Source: Methanoculleus receptaculi
GTDB taxonomy: Archaea; Halobacteriota; Methanomicrobia; Methanomicrobiales; Methanoculleaceae
DNA length: 64,000 nt
NCBI RefSeq assembly: GCF_033472595.1
Contig: NZ_CP137642.1
Coordinates: 496,001-560,000 of the forward strand
Direction: 5' to 3'
Position 1 is the first letter of the stretch. Every line of letters starts with the position of its first letter. Shown piece by piece: positions 1 through 7,586 of the stretch. The notes under the pieces are model-generated. The model saw only the letters and a program-made list of their open reading frames with translations. It was not told the origin of the DNA and ran no database searches. Both the position numbers and the translations under genes were made by a program.

Positions 1-186
1 TTTGGGCTGATCGTCTTCTTCGAACTCTGGCGCACTGTGGTATTTGAACCAGTCGCTGCCGGATGGGGTGCGATACTGGTCGGCGTTGTTGTGATTCTCA
101 TCTTTGCCATAATCGACCGCTACATCGAGGTCTGGGCAAGAAAGACCTTCGGTCCATACGTGGCGCCTGAGGAGGCATCGTCATGA
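1..186 (+). CDS. mtrE: Tetrahydromethanopterin S-methyltransferase subunit E (3' end)
   Basis: The window opens inside this gene; frame 1 is open from base 1 to a TGA at 184-186. The 61 visible residues show a hydrophobic helix (ILVGVVVILIFAII) followed by a charged tail. MtrE is one of the large membrane subunits of the sodium-pumping Mtr complex, which moves the methyl group from tetrahydromethanopterin to coenzyme M. The assignment rests mainly on position: the stop overlaps the mtrD start in ATGA, as expected for the order mtrE-D-C-B-A-F-G-H. The N-terminal part lies outside the window. Confidence 0.8.
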   Translation, partial: FGLIVFFELWRTVVFEPVAAGWGAILVGVVVILIFAIIDRYIEVWARKTFGPYVAPEEASS

Positions 187-1034
187 CCGCTCTCGGTGCA
201 CCTAAACAGACGGCGGGTGTTCAGCCGCCGACTGGTATGGGTATCGTTCTCAGTATAGTTCTCATCGTCATTGCGCTTGCACTTGCCTACCTCCTGCTGC
301 AGATGGCCGGGCTGGTAGCTCTTATCGGCATCGTCATCGGCGGCGCCCTGGTCGCGTTCGGCGTCCACTTCGTCCCGGTCGGCGGCGCGCCTGCTGCAAT
401 GGGGCAATCACCCGGCATCACAACAGGTGTCGCGATGCTTGCTGCCGGTGCCGGTCTGGCCGGACTCTTTGCCGGTGCATGGGCTGCCCCGCTTGGACTT
501 GCTATCGCTGTTGCCAGCGGTGCGATCGGTGGCGGGCTTCTGATGGCGATCACCTGTACGATGGTCAACATCATCTACGTCTTTGGCATGGGTATCCCGG
601 CGGCTTCGGGTAAGGTCGCAAAGGATCCAATCACGGGCGACACCTTCCCCGAGTACAAGAGCCAGGGCACGGAGGGGCACGGCCTGCCGTTTGTCTCCTG
701 GGTTGGCGGTGTCATCGGCGGTGCGCTTGGCGGTTTTGGTGGGACCCTCATCTATCTTGAGCTTCTGGGGGTTTACCAGGCTCAGCTGCCGGTACTTCTG
801 GGCGCAACGGTCGAGCAGATCGCGCCTGTTGCGATCTCGCTTGCAGGCATCTTCGCTGTCGGCATGTTCCTGGTCAACGCTGTGCTTGCGGCATACAACA
901 TCACCGGTACCATTGAAGGGCCGCATGACCCCAAGTTCAAGCGGTTCCCGAGGGCGATCATCGCATCCGCCGTGGCATCCGCTGTTGCAGGCATCGTTGC
1001 ACTCGGGCTGTTCCAACTACTGGGGGTATTCTAA
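183..1034 (+). CDS. mtrD: Tetrahydromethanopterin S-methyltransferase subunit D
   Basis: A 283-residue integral membrane protein and subunit of the Na+-translocating Mtr complex. The chain is rich in Gly/Ala helices: hydrophobic stretches lie near residues 22-62, 80-130, 165-195 and 205-240, with a last one at 255-280. A polar loop (residues about 140-165, KDPITGDTFPEYKSQGTEGH) is typical of the family. The start ATG overlaps the mtrE stop by 4 bp, implying translational coupling, and the next gene begins one base after the stop. It is slightly longer than the versions I know of (about 230-250 residues). Confidence 0.92.
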   Translation: MTALGAPKQTAGVQPPTGMGIVLSIVLIVIALALAYLLLQMAGLVALIGIVIGGALVAFGVHFVPVGGAPAAMGQSPGITTGVAMLAAGAGLAGLFAGAWAAPLGLAIAVASGAIGGGLLMAITCTMVNIIYVFGMGIPAASGKVAKDPITGDTFPEYKSQGTEGHGLPFVSWVGGVIGGALGGFGGTLIYLELLGVYQAQLPVLLGATVEQIAPVAISLAGIFAVGMFLVNAVLAAYNITGTIEGPHDPKFKRFPRAIIASAVASAVAGIVALGLFQLLGVF

Positions 1035-1886
1035 ATGACCGTAAAGGTTGAAGCAGGAGCAGGCGGCATCCCGCACAACAAGATCATGATCTACGGTCTT
1101 GTGGGTTCGCTCGTCTGTCTCTACCTGACGTACCTCAACACCTACTTGCAAGCGCCGTACCTCGCGTTTTTCGGCGGGCTTGCTGCTGTCGCTGCGCTCG
1201 TCTGGGGTGCTGACACGATCAAGCATCTCTGCAGTTATGGTCTGGGTACCGGTGTCCCGTCCGCGGGTATGATCGCGCTCGGCTCAGGTGTAATCGCCGC
1301 GCTATTCGGTGCGACGACCGGGCCACTGACGCCCATCGTTACGCTTATAGTCGCCGCGATCATCGGAGCGATCGCCGGATTGCTGGCCAATCATGTTGTC
1401 AGGATGGATATCCCGGCAATGGTATCTTCGCTGACAGAACTTGCGGTTATCGGCGCGATCACCGTGCTCGGTCTTGTGACGATGGCCTGTGGTACGTTTG
1501 AGTTCCTCGGTATGATCACCGGCACGATCACGTTCCTCGGGTTCACGATGCAGACCTACGAGATGTCTGTCATCGGCGGCGGCGTCATCGCCGCGATCTT
1601 CATGCTTGGCGCCATCGCCATCCAGCACGCGTTCAACGCCTGCCTCGGACCAGGGGAGAAGCAGGACAGGACGCTCATGCTCGCCGCGGAATGCGGGTTC
1701 CTGAGCATGATAACCGTCGCGATAATCTCGTTTGCGTTCATCGCGACCTACGCCGCTCTCCTGGCGCTTGTGATCTCTGTCATCGGGTGGCTCTACACCT
1801 ACAAGCAATACATCGCCCTCTCGAAACGTGACGCATACGCCTGGCTTGACGCCAAGCCTATCATCGAACCAAAGGGAGGTGCCTGA
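1035..1886 (+). CDS. mtrC: Tetrahydromethanopterin S-methyltransferase subunit C
   Basis: A 283-residue polytopic membrane subunit of the Mtr complex. After a short polar N-terminus come several hydrophobic helices (about residues 15-35, 40-60, 75-115, 130-175, 180-200, 215-260). The ATG directly abuts the mtrD TAA, and mtrB follows two bases after the stop, preceded by a GGGAGG ribosome-binding site inside the mtrC 3' end. Together with MtrD and MtrE it is thought to form the sodium-conducting membrane part; that is family knowledge, not something the sequence alone shows. Confidence 0.92.
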   Translation: MTVKVEAGAGGIPHNKIMIYGLVGSLVCLYLTYLNTYLQAPYLAFFGGLAAVAALVWGADTIKHLCSYGLGTGVPSAGMIALGSGVIAALFGATTGPLTPIVTLIVAAIIGAIAGLLANHVVRMDIPAMVSSLTELAVIGAITVLGLVTMACGTFEFLGMITGTITFLGFTMQTYEMSVIGGGVIAAIFMLGAIAIQHAFNACLGPGEKQDRTLMLAAECGFLSMITVAIISFAFIATYAALLALVISVIGWLYTYKQYIALSKRDAYAWLDAKPIIEPKGGA

Positions 1887-1888
1887 GA

Positions 1889-2173
1889 ATGGCTTACGTT
1901 CATGTGCTGCCAGAGTATGGACTGGTTGTCGACCCGATGATCGGTGTTGTCACCACAGTCGGTGTCTCATACACCCCCGTGCTCGAGCAGGTGGCTGAAC
2001 TCGAGAAGATAACCGAGGACCTTGTTGGGATGCTCTCCGGAGAGGGCAGTTTCCTGTCTTCGTTCCCGAACCGGGAAGGTGTCCTCAAGATCGCTGGAGG
2101 CGTGACCGCATTCTGGTATGGCATGGCAATTGGTCTTCTGATTGCCGGTGTCGTTGTATTAGGACTGCTGTGA
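1889..2173 (+). CDS. mtrB: Tetrahydromethanopterin S-methyltransferase subunit B
   Basis: A 94-residue protein with a soluble N-terminal part beginning MAYVHVLPEYGLVVDP, a helical middle rich in Glu/Leu (residues about 30-50), and a single C-terminal membrane helix (FWYGMAIGLLIAGVVVLGLL). This one-helix architecture and length match MtrB. It lies between mtrC and mtrA, as in other methanogens. A GGGAGG Shine-Dalgarno sequence precedes the start. Confidence 0.93.
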   Translation: MAYVHVLPEYGLVVDPMIGVVTTVGVSYTPVLEQVAELEKITEDLVGMLSGEGSFLSSFPNREGVLKIAGGVTAFWYGMAIGLLIAGVVVLGLL

Positions 2174-2184
2174 GGTGAATGAAC

Positions 2185-2703
2185 ATGGTTGAGAAGAAAT
2201 CACCGGCCAGCGGATGGCCGATCGTCAAGGGCGACTTCCATGCGGGAGACCCGCAGAGTTGTGTCGCTGTCGTCACCATGGGTTCGCATCTCGACGAGCA
2301 GGGTATCTGCGATGCCGGAGCGGCAATCGCCGGGTCTTGCAAGACCGAGAACCTTGGTCTTGAGAAGGTCATTGCAAACGTCATCTCCAATCCCAACATC
2401 AGGTTTGTCCTCTGCTGCGGTACGGAGGTGAAGGGGCATCTTGCCGGGCAGAGTTTCATTGCTCTGCATGCGAATGGTGTCTCCGGCGGAAAGATCGTCG
2501 GTGCTCAGGGTGCCATTCCGTTCATCGAGAACCTTCCTGATGAGGCGATCAAGCGTTTCCAGGAACAGGTTGAGATCGTCAACATCATGGAGACGGAGGA
2601 CCTGGCAACCATCAAGGCCAAGATCGAAGAACTTAAGGCGAGAGATCCGGGTGCCTTCCCCGCAGAGCCCATGATCGTCGAGGTCAAAGAGGCGGGCGCT
2701 GCT
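2185..2703 (+). repeat. Direct repeat of the MtrA corrinoid domain, copy 1
   Basis: Bases 2185-2703 and 3127-3645 are direct repeats 942 bp apart. By eye I count about six differences in ~519 bp (three silent ones near 2262-2268 versus 3204-3210, then one each near 2636, 2656 and 2696). Beyond the repeat the sequences diverge completely into MtrF-like and MtrG tails. Such near identity inside functionally divergent genes suggests a recent duplication or continuing gene conversion. Confidence 0.95.
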
Positions 2704-2907
2704 GCAGAGGAAGTGACCGGCGAGAGCCAGCCGCTTTCTGGCGAACTGGCACTGATACACGCACGGATGAAGGTTATCGAGCGGATGGTCACCGACATAG
2801 GCTATCGCAACAAGTTTGCGGCAGGTGTCTATGCAGGTAAGATCGAGGGGCTCATGATAGGTCTGATCGTCTCGTTTGTGATCCTGGGGTTCATCTTGCT
2901 GGGGTGA
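2185..2907 (+). CDS. mtrA: Tetrahydromethanopterin S-methyltransferase subunit A, copy 1
   Basis: The corrinoid-carrying subunit of Mtr, about 240 residues. Residues 1-175 form the cytoplasmic cobamide domain; His85 in the motif EVKGH corresponds to the axial cobalt ligand known from M. marburgensis MtrA (His84). The C-terminal 55 residues end in one membrane helix ([19 protein letters not shown]) preceded by [10 protein letters not shown], which looks MtrF-like. I chose ATG 2185 over ATG 2179: GAGGTG at 2172-2177 is well spaced only for 2185, and the second copy starts at the same codon. Its first ~519 bp are repeated almost exactly at 3127. Confidence 0.93.
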   Translation: MVEKKSPASGWPIVKGDFHAGDPQSCVAVVTMGSHLDEQGICDAGAAIAGSCKTENLGLEKVIANVISNPNIRFVLCCGTEVKGHLAGQSFIALHANGVSGGKIVGAQGAIPFIENLPDEAIKRFQEQVEIVNIMETEDLATIKAKIEELKARDPGAFPAEPMIVEVKEAGAAAEEVTGESQPLSGELALIHARMKVIERMVTDIGYRNKFAAGVYAGKIEGLMIGLIVSFVILGFILLG

Positions 2908-2912
2908 TATAA

Positions 2913-3125
2913 ATGGCAGAAGAAACTACAAAGGCAACTGGCCCCATCCGGATGACTGCAATCAACAGGATGATGGAATCCATCCGGTACAAGGCGCAGA
3001 TCCTTGCCAGAACAAACAAGCTGGATTCAGGCATAATGGACTCGGGGATAGTCGGGTTTGCGATCGGGCTTGCCCTTGTCATGATCTTTATCCTGGTTCC
3101 TGCACTGCTGCTGGGAGGGATCTAA
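2913..3125 (+). CDS. mtrF: Tetrahydromethanopterin S-methyltransferase subunit F
   Basis: A 70-residue protein: polar N-terminus, then an amphipathic stretch [20 protein letters not shown], then one C-terminal membrane helix ([21 protein letters not shown]). The IRYKAQ...G-I-GFAIG pattern resembles MtrF, and the gene sits in the mtrF position after mtrA. The tail of the preceding MtrA copy has the same layout, so two MtrF-like tails are present. It ends one base before the second mtrA-like start. Confidence 0.82.
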   Translation: MAEETTKATGPIRMTAINRMMESIRYKAQILARTNKLDSGIMDSGIVGFAIGLALVMIFILVPALLLGGI

Positions 3126-3126
3126 C

Positions 3127-3645
3127 ATGGTTGAGAAGAAATCACCGGCCAGCGGATGGCCGATCGTCAAGGGCGACTTCCATGCGGGAGACCCGCAGAG
3201 TTGCGTTGCCGTCGTCACCATGGGTTCGCATCTCGACGAGCAGGGTATCTGCGATGCCGGAGCGGCAATCGCCGGGTCTTGCAAGACCGAGAACCTTGGT
3301 CTTGAGAAGGTCATTGCAAACGTCATCTCCAATCCCAACATCAGGTTTGTCCTCTGCTGCGGTACGGAGGTGAAGGGGCATCTTGCCGGGCAGAGTTTCA
3401 TTGCTCTGCATGCGAATGGTGTCTCCGGCGGAAAGATCGTCGGTGCTCAGGGTGCCATTCCGTTCATCGAGAACCTTCCTGATGAGGCGATCAAGCGTTT
3501 CCAGGAACAGGTTGAGATCGTCAACATCATGGAGACGGAGGACCTGGCAACCATCAAGGCCAAGATCGAAGAACTTACGGCGAGAGATCCGGGTGCCCTC
3601 CCCGCAGAGCCCATGATCGTCGAGGTCAAAGAGGCGGGTGCTGCG
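3127..3645 (+). repeat. Direct repeat of the MtrA corrinoid domain, copy 2
   Basis: Second copy of the repeat at 2185-2703, coding for the N-terminal domain of the MtrA-MtrG fusion. Identity begins at the shared AACATGG around the start codon and ends where the linker to the MtrG part begins. Confidence 0.95.
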
Positions 3646-3864
3646 GCGGAAGTGGCTGTTGCAGGTGTAAACCCGCAGTTCCTCGAGATCGAGGAGAGGC
3701 TCGACGCCATCGAGGAGAAGATCGAGTTCGTGGATTCGGAGGTTGCCCAGCGCGTCGGAAGAAAGGTCGGGCGCGACATCGGTATCCTTTACGGACTGGT
3801 CGCAGGTTTGATTGTGTTCATGATGTTGCTGGTATTACTGCCCAAATTGGTTGAGTATCTGTAA
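3127..3864 (+). CDS. mtrA-mtrG: MtrA corrinoid domain fused to MtrG (second MtrA copy)
   Basis: 245 residues. Residues 1-175 are nearly identical to MtrA copy 1, including the EVKGH cobamide-ligand motif. After a short Ala/Val linker the C-terminal ~60 residues are a complete Mtr[21 protein letters not shown], then [15 protein letters not shown] and a membrane helix. MtrG is normally a separate ~75-residue subunit, and no separate mtrG exists before mtrH, so this fusion supplies it. The complex may therefore carry two corrinoid domains, or this copy may replace MtrA in some complexes. The start follows a GGGAGG site, with mtrH 15 bp downstream. Confidence 0.9.
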   Translation: MVEKKSPASGWPIVKGDFHAGDPQSCVAVVTMGSHLDEQGICDAGAAIAGSCKTENLGLEKVIANVISNPNIRFVLCCGTEVKGHLAGQSFIALHANGVSGGKIVGAQGAIPFIENLPDEAIKRFQEQVEIVNIMETEDLATIKAKIEELTARDPGALPAEPMIVEVKEAGAAAEVAVAGVNPQFLEIEERLDAIEEKIEFVDSEVAQRVGRKVGRDIGILYGLVAGLIVFMMLLVLLPKLVEYL

Positions 3865-3879
3865 GGAGGATTGACAAAT

Positions 3880-4917
3880 ATGTTCAAGTTCGAAAAAGAA
3901 CAGGTGGTACACGACTTCAACGGTACCAAGCTCGGCGGGCAGCCTGGAGAGTACCCCACCGTGCTCGCTGCATCCATCTTCTACAACAAGCACGAGATTG
4001 TTCTGGATGACAAAACCGGAAAGATCGATAAAGAGACGGCAGAGGCTCTCTGGAACCGCTGCCAGGAACTCTCGGACATCACCGGGATTCCACACTTCAT
4101 CCAGATCATCGCGGAGTACGGTGAGGCGTTTGAAAGCTATATCGACTGGTTCTGTGGCGTAGATGACAAGACCGCATTCCTGATGGACTCGTCCGTCCCG
4201 GCGGCGCTTGCACACGCGTGCGAATATGTCACACAGTCAGGCGTTGCGGATCGCGCGATCTACAACTCCATCAACGGTTCGATCTTGCCGGAGAACATGG
4301 AGGCGCTTGCAAAGAGTGATGTAAACGCAGCCATTGTCCTGGCCTTCAACCCTGCCGATCCATCGGTGGCCGGCCGTGAGAAGGTTCTGGTCGAGGGCGG
4401 CGTCGCCGGCCAGGAACTCGGGATGCTCGAGATCGCAGAGAAGTGCGGGATCACCCGCCCGATCCTTGATACCGCAGCAACCCCACTCGGTCTGGGATCC
4501 GGTGGTGCATACCGTGAGATCCTTGCCTGCAAGGCGATCCACGGTCTTCCGACCGGTGGTGCCTACCACAACATGACCGTTTCCTGGACGTGGCTGAAGC
4601 GTTGGAAGGGTACGAAGAAGGTCCCCTCGCAGCAGCTGGCCGGGCTCGAGGGCAAGGATGCGCTGGTCAAGCAGCTCCTGCACCACTATCTTGGTGGTCT
4701 GGATGGAGTGCGCCAGGCGGCCTGGTCTGCTCCCGATATAGGCTGCAACATGATCGCAAGCACACTCGGTGCGGATCTGATCATGTACGGCCCGATCGAG
4801 AACGTCGAGGCGATGATCACCGCCCAGGCCTACACCGACATTGTCATCATGGAAGCAGCGCGTGACCTAGGGATCGAGCCCCAGGCTGAGACCCATCCAT
4901 TCTTTAAGCTAGTCTAA
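3880..4917 (+). CDS. mtrH: Tetrahydromethanopterin S-methyltransferase subunit H
   Basis: A 345-residue soluble TIM-barrel methyltransferase that takes the methyl group from methyl-tetrahydromethanopterin and passes it to the MtrA corrinoid. Recognised by the start MFKFEKEQ, the segment LGGQPGEYPTVLAASIFY, ILDTAATPLGLGSG and GLPTGGAYHNMTVSW. Length fits the family. ATG 3880 is preferred over TTG 3871, because the strong AAGGAGGA site at 3863-3870 would touch the TTG but is 9 bases from the ATG. Last gene of the mtr operon; a T-run follows. Confidence 0.96.
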   Translation: MFKFEKEQVVHDFNGTKLGGQPGEYPTVLAASIFYNKHEIVLDDKTGKIDKETAEALWNRCQELSDITGIPHFIQIIAEYGEAFESYIDWFCGVDDKTAFLMDSSVPAALAHACEYVTQSGVADRAIYNSINGSILPENMEALAKSDVNAAIVLAFNPADPSVAGREKVLVEGGVAGQELGMLEIAEKCGITRPILDTAATPLGLGSGGAYREILACKAIHGLPTGGAYHNMTVSWTWLKRWKGTKKVPSQQLAGLEGKDALVKQLLHHYLGGLDGVRQAAWSAPDIGCNMIASTLGADLIMYGPIENVEAMITAQAYTDIVIMEAARDLGIEPQAETHPFFKLV

Positions 4918-4934
4918 ATCCACTTTTTTTTCTC
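4918..4934 (+). terminator. Oligo-T terminator after mtrH
   Basis: Seven bases after the mtrH stop there is a run of eight T (4924-4931) followed by CTC. Oligo-T tracts without a strong hairpin are the usual archaeal termination signal, and it lies exactly where the mtr operon should end. Confidence 0.6.
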
Positions 4935-5202
4935 TGGGTAGGGTAGTTCCTGCGGTTGAGTCTGTGGCCGGTACTGTCCATCGGGCAGAGAGTGTGGTGC
5001 TTGCACGTATGAAACACGACAGCCCTTCATATGATCTCCTCTTGGATGAGCTGGTGGAATAGCCGGGCAATGGGTGGGCTAAGGCGTGATCTGATCGTCC
5101 GCATTAACCTCTACACCTCTCAGAATATTCCAAAACTCCAAGATATTTGTATTTTCAGCGAATACGCTTTAGTATGTCTCTTGTTGATGATTTTGAGGAC
5201 AC
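4935..5202. other. Spacer with possible antitoxin-like remnant
   Basis: No complete gene is seen. One plus-strand frame is open up to a TAG at 5060-5062 and ends in a protein-like tail (AESVVLARMKHDSPSYDLLL), loosely like the C-terminus of small archaeal antitoxin-type proteins. It has no clear start. I regard it as a possible remnant of a short gene only. The rest is featureless up to the left end of the TnpB element. Confidence 0.3.
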
Positions 5203-5333
5203 TTTAACTTGCGTGGGTGAAGGGGGCGGAGCGGGAAGTCCCCGGTCGAGAGGAGAGGGGATGAAAGCGGAGCCGCCCTTCCTTCCTGCGATAGATATAT
5301 TCCTCTTGAGTATTCTATTATCATTCACCCAAC

Positions 5334-5437
5334 ATGAGGTATAAACTTGATAGGTCTGCACATTCGGTACAGGTACATCAGGACAGGTAAGCCTCGATGC
5401 GCTGAAGGAGTATGTTGACCCGCAGATGGAGAAGTAA
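5334..5437 (+). pseudogene. tnpA: IS200-type transposase TnpA, internally deleted
   Basis: The frame from ATG 5334 begins MRYKLDRSAHSV, as TnpA (Y1 HUH transposase) proteins do. It then reads into out-of-frame codons and stops. In the shifted frame the sequence resumes as TFGTGTSGQVSLDALKEYVD, the typical TnpA C-terminus, ending at TAA 5435-5437. Only about 12 N-terminal and 25 C-terminal residues of an expected ~130 remain; the catalytic HUH pair and Tyr are gone. The tnpB ATG follows the stop directly, as in intact IS605 elements. Confidence 0.75.
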
Positions 5438-6628
5438 ATGATCGTTTCCTACAAGTACCGGGTGTATCCAGACGCAACCGTGGAAACACGGCTGAACACT
5501 GCACTTGATACCTGTAGGTGGCTCTACAACAAACTTCTCGAAGAATGCAACACGGCACGAGAGAATGGAATCTCTCCGACGATGCGAGAAATGCAGGCGC
5601 GGATCGTCACGCTGAAAGAGGAGAATCCTGCACTCAAGGACGTATACTCTAAAGTGCTCCAGATGGTCAACTATACCCTCTGGAGCAACATCGCTGCACT
5701 CTCGCAGACAAAGAAGAGAGGACGGAAGATCGGCAAACTCCGATTCAAGAGTGCAGCCCGATACCGGACGCTCAATTATAATCCGTCGGTTTTCAAGATC
5801 GATCGCGAGCATAGTTCGATTACGTTCTCGAAGATCGGAACGATTCCGTTCAACATGCACCGACCCTACACCGGGAGGGTGAAGGGTGTCCTGATCACCC
5901 GTTCCGGCGATAGATGGTATGTGATCATTCAGACAGAGCAGGAGGTCTACAAGTCAAAGCGTGAAGGGCGTTCAGTCGGCATCGATCTCGGGTTGGATTC
6001 GTTTGCAGTCGATAGCGATGGCGCGGTGATAGAGAACCCCCGGTTCTATGAACATTCTCTGGGCAGGATCAAGAAGATCCAGCGGAGTCTTGCCCGGAAA
6101 CAACGGTTCTCGAAAAACTGGAAGAAAGCAAAAGGGAAACTGGAGAAGGTCTATGATCATGTCACCAACCAGAAGAACGATTTCCTGCACAAACTCTCCC
6201 GTCAGTACGTTGACACCTATGCAACGATCTGTGTTGAAGACCTGAATATCAAGTATTTGAAAGAGAACGGCAAATCTCGCGGGATCCGGAGAAGTATCCA
6301 CAGTGCGTCGTGGGGACGATTTTATTCTTACCTCTCGTACAAGGCTGAAAGTGCTGGTACGGAACTCGTCAAAGTCGATCCCCGCGACACGACACAGATG
6401 TGTTCGAACTGTGGAAGCATCGTGAAAAAGACGCTCTCCGAGAGAGTCCACGAATGCCCATACTGTGGGTTTGTTGCCGATAGAGATTACAATGCTGCGG
6501 TAAATATCCACCGCGTGGGGATGGAACAGCCCTTTGAGCCTGTGGAGCCAAGACCTCTACATCACATCTCTGTGGTGCAAGTGTTGGCCATGATAGCCGG
6601 GAAGCCCCGCCCGAGAGGCGCGGGGTAG
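5438..6628 (+). CDS. tnpB: TnpB, RNA-guided nuclease of an IS200/IS605 element
   Basis: 396 residues, full length for TnpB. The start MIVSYKYRVYPDA and the helical N-terminal domain are typical. The RuvC-like site is complete: Asp183 in GIDLGLDSFAVD, Glu267 in CVEDLNIKYL, and Asp348/Asp350 in DRDYNAAVNI. A zinc ribbon (CSNCG...CPYCG) lies before the last motif. TnpB proteins are known to cut DNA guided by an RNA made from the element's right end. The stop at 6626-6628 lies within the right-end hairpin. The gene appears intact although its tnpA is not. Confidence 0.93.
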   Translation: MIVSYKYRVYPDATVETRLNTALDTCRWLYNKLLEECNTARENGISPTMREMQARIVTLKEENPALKDVYSKVLQMVNYTLWSNIAALSQTKKRGRKIGKLRFKSAARYRTLNYNPSVFKIDREHSSITFSKIGTIPFNMHRPYTGRVKGVLITRSGDRWYVIIQTEQEVYKSKREGRSVGIDLGLDSFAVDSDGAVIENPRFYEHSLGRIKKIQRSLARKQRFSKNWKKAKGKLEKVYDHVTNQKNDFLHKLSRQYVDTYATICVEDLNIKYLKENGKSRGIRRSIHSASWGRFYSYLSYKAESAGTELVKVDPRDTTQMCSNCGSIVKKTLSERVHECPYCGFVADRDYNAAVNIHRVGMEQPFEPVEPRPLHHISVVQVLAMIAGKPRPRGAG

Positions 6629-6633
6629 TTCAC
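6480..6633 (+). ncRNA. Candidate TnpB guide RNA (omega RNA) scaffold
   Basis: By analogy with characterised TnpB systems, the guide RNA derives from the tnpB 3' end plus the right end, with the guide taken from flanking DNA beyond base 6633. The sequence shows the required right-end hairpin (6602-6625) and intact TTCAC end. Exact RNA ends cannot be read from the sequence. Confidence 0.4.
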
Positions 6634-6905
6634 TCCACTCCATCGGTCATCTTGGCTTTGTTGCTGGAGCCTACGACTCCCTGCAGAACGCTGACGTGTT
6701 CGATGCCGCCCTCCGAGGACCCGTCATCACCATCTCAGCCACTCCCAGATTCTCAAGGTCATGGTTCTCAACGGTCTTGGATTCATAAAACGCCGTCTCT
6801 ACCTATTCCCCGAATTCTTTGATGGCATCGCGATTGAACGCCCCCTCGGAGAGGATATCCAGTGCAAACACCACACCGATGATGTGCTCGGTCGTAGATA
6901 GGCCG
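6634..6905 (+). pseudogene. IS1634-type (DUF4277) transposase fragment, frameshifted
   Basis: Starting immediately after the TnpB element, one frame reads GHLGFVAGAYDSLQNADVFD. After a frameshift near 6720 a second frame reads LSHSQILKVMVLNGLGF, RRLYLFPEFFDGIAIERPLG and DDVLGR before stopping at 6902. These are the conserved N-terminal blocks of IS1634-family transposases (DUF4277). The rest of the ~550-residue protein, with its catalytic domain, is missing. It abuts a magnesium-chelatase fragment on the opposite strand. Confidence 0.7.
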
Positions 6906-7110
6906 CCATCGCCGGCTGGATCGCAACTGTATGGGCAGCCGCTGACCAGATCGATCTCGGGGAGCACATCGGCAAGCCCCTGACAGCAGTGGACTTTGCG
7001 GTCCATTTCTCGCCACGGATGAGTAACGCCGCCGATGCCAGGGTTGACGGCGTTGAGAAGGAGTGTACGCTTCATCGTCTCTTGGCCGACGATGGCAGTG
7101 AACGGAAAGG
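6902..7110 (-). pseudogene. Magnesium/cobalt-chelatase ATPase (BchI/ChlI-like) N-terminal fragment
   Basis: On the minus strand the frame reads FPFTAIVGQETMKRTLLLNA, then GIGGV, and later GLADVLPEIDLVSGCPYSCD. This is the N-terminus of the BchI/ChlI AAA+ subunit, which in archaea is linked to CobN cobaltochelatase. The Walker A region sits in a different frame (LIRGEKWTAKSTAV), so two small compensating shifts flank it, and Gly of the GxxGxxK loop reads Trp. The frame ends at the junction with the transposase fragment at about 6902. A dead 5' fragment of a ~350-residue gene. Confidence 0.7.
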
Positions 7111-7207
7111 ACGTTCCTCCGTGCTGGATATAACATATAACATACTTTAGAATAGGATGCAATTAATGTTAAATAATCTCTTTTTTGTAGCAAAAGATGG
7201 GCGCAGT

Positions 7208-7238
7208 CCGGGCGTGGGCGGGCCTTGCCCACGCCCGG
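7208..7238 (-). terminator. Hairpin terminator for the 7251-7580 gene
   Basis: A perfect 12-bp stem, CCGGGCGTGGGC (7208-7219) with GCCCACGCCCGG (7227-7238), and a 7-base loop lies 12 bases beyond the stop of the minus-strand gene. On that strand it is followed by T-rich sequence (CTTTTGCTACAAAAAAGAG). Confidence 0.6.
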
Positions 7239-7250
7239 TAACGTGAGGTC

Positions 7251-7580
7251 TCAGAACTCTTCCGCGATGCCGTAACCGTATGACCGCAACGCCAGGCTCC
7301 CCTTCGTCTCAGGATATGCGGTGAGCATGAGCCCCCGCATCTCCAGGAACTCCTCAGCTGCGAGAATGGAGACCGGCTGGAGCAGTTCCTTCTCGCCAGG
7401 CTCCATCGACCAGGAGTGGATGTAGTAGATATCAGGAACCCCGTCCTCTTCGTGCAGGTAGAGGTCTTTGCCCCGCGCATATGCCCCGCCAGGCCTTCCC
7501 CGCGCTGCGTAGTATATGCAGGCATCGTGGTCGGTGTCAAGGAAGATCTCGACTTTCTCGGATCGAATGTATTTCTTCAT
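7251..7580 (-). CDS. Hypothetical protein, 109 residues
   Basis: A soluble protein beginning MKKYIRSEKVEIFLDTDHDA (an ATG two codons upstream is also possible). It is rich in aromatic and charged residues (DIYYIHSW, EEDGVPD), with no membrane segment, signal peptide or cysteine motif. I do not recognise the family. A hairpin terminator follows. Codon use is normal for the genome, so I take it as a real gene, although it is flanked by decayed DNA on one side and a long spacer on the other. Confidence 0.65.
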   Translation of the reverse strand: MKKYIRSEKVEIFLDTDHDACIYYAARGRPGGAYARGKDLYLHEEDGVPDIYYIHSWSMEPGEKELLQPVSILAAEEFLEMRGLMLTAYPETKGSLALRSYGYGIAEEF

Positions 7581-7586
7581 GATCAA

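Larger units (their letters stand above)
5203..6633 (+). mobile_element. IS200/IS605-type element with TnpB and deleted TnpA
   Basis: The left end carries a CCCCG-loop-GGGG hairpin at 5240-5260 followed by GATGAAAGCGG. The right end carries the inverted repeat GCCCCGCCC/GGCGCGGGG and ends in TTCAC at 6629-6633. Both ends recur at 62079-62303 in a short copy without genes, which fixes the boundaries. Inside are an internally deleted tnpA and a full tnpB. IS605-type elements move as single strands without target duplication, so none is expected. With tnpA broken, this copy could move only if a related TnpA acts in trans. Confidence 0.85.
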
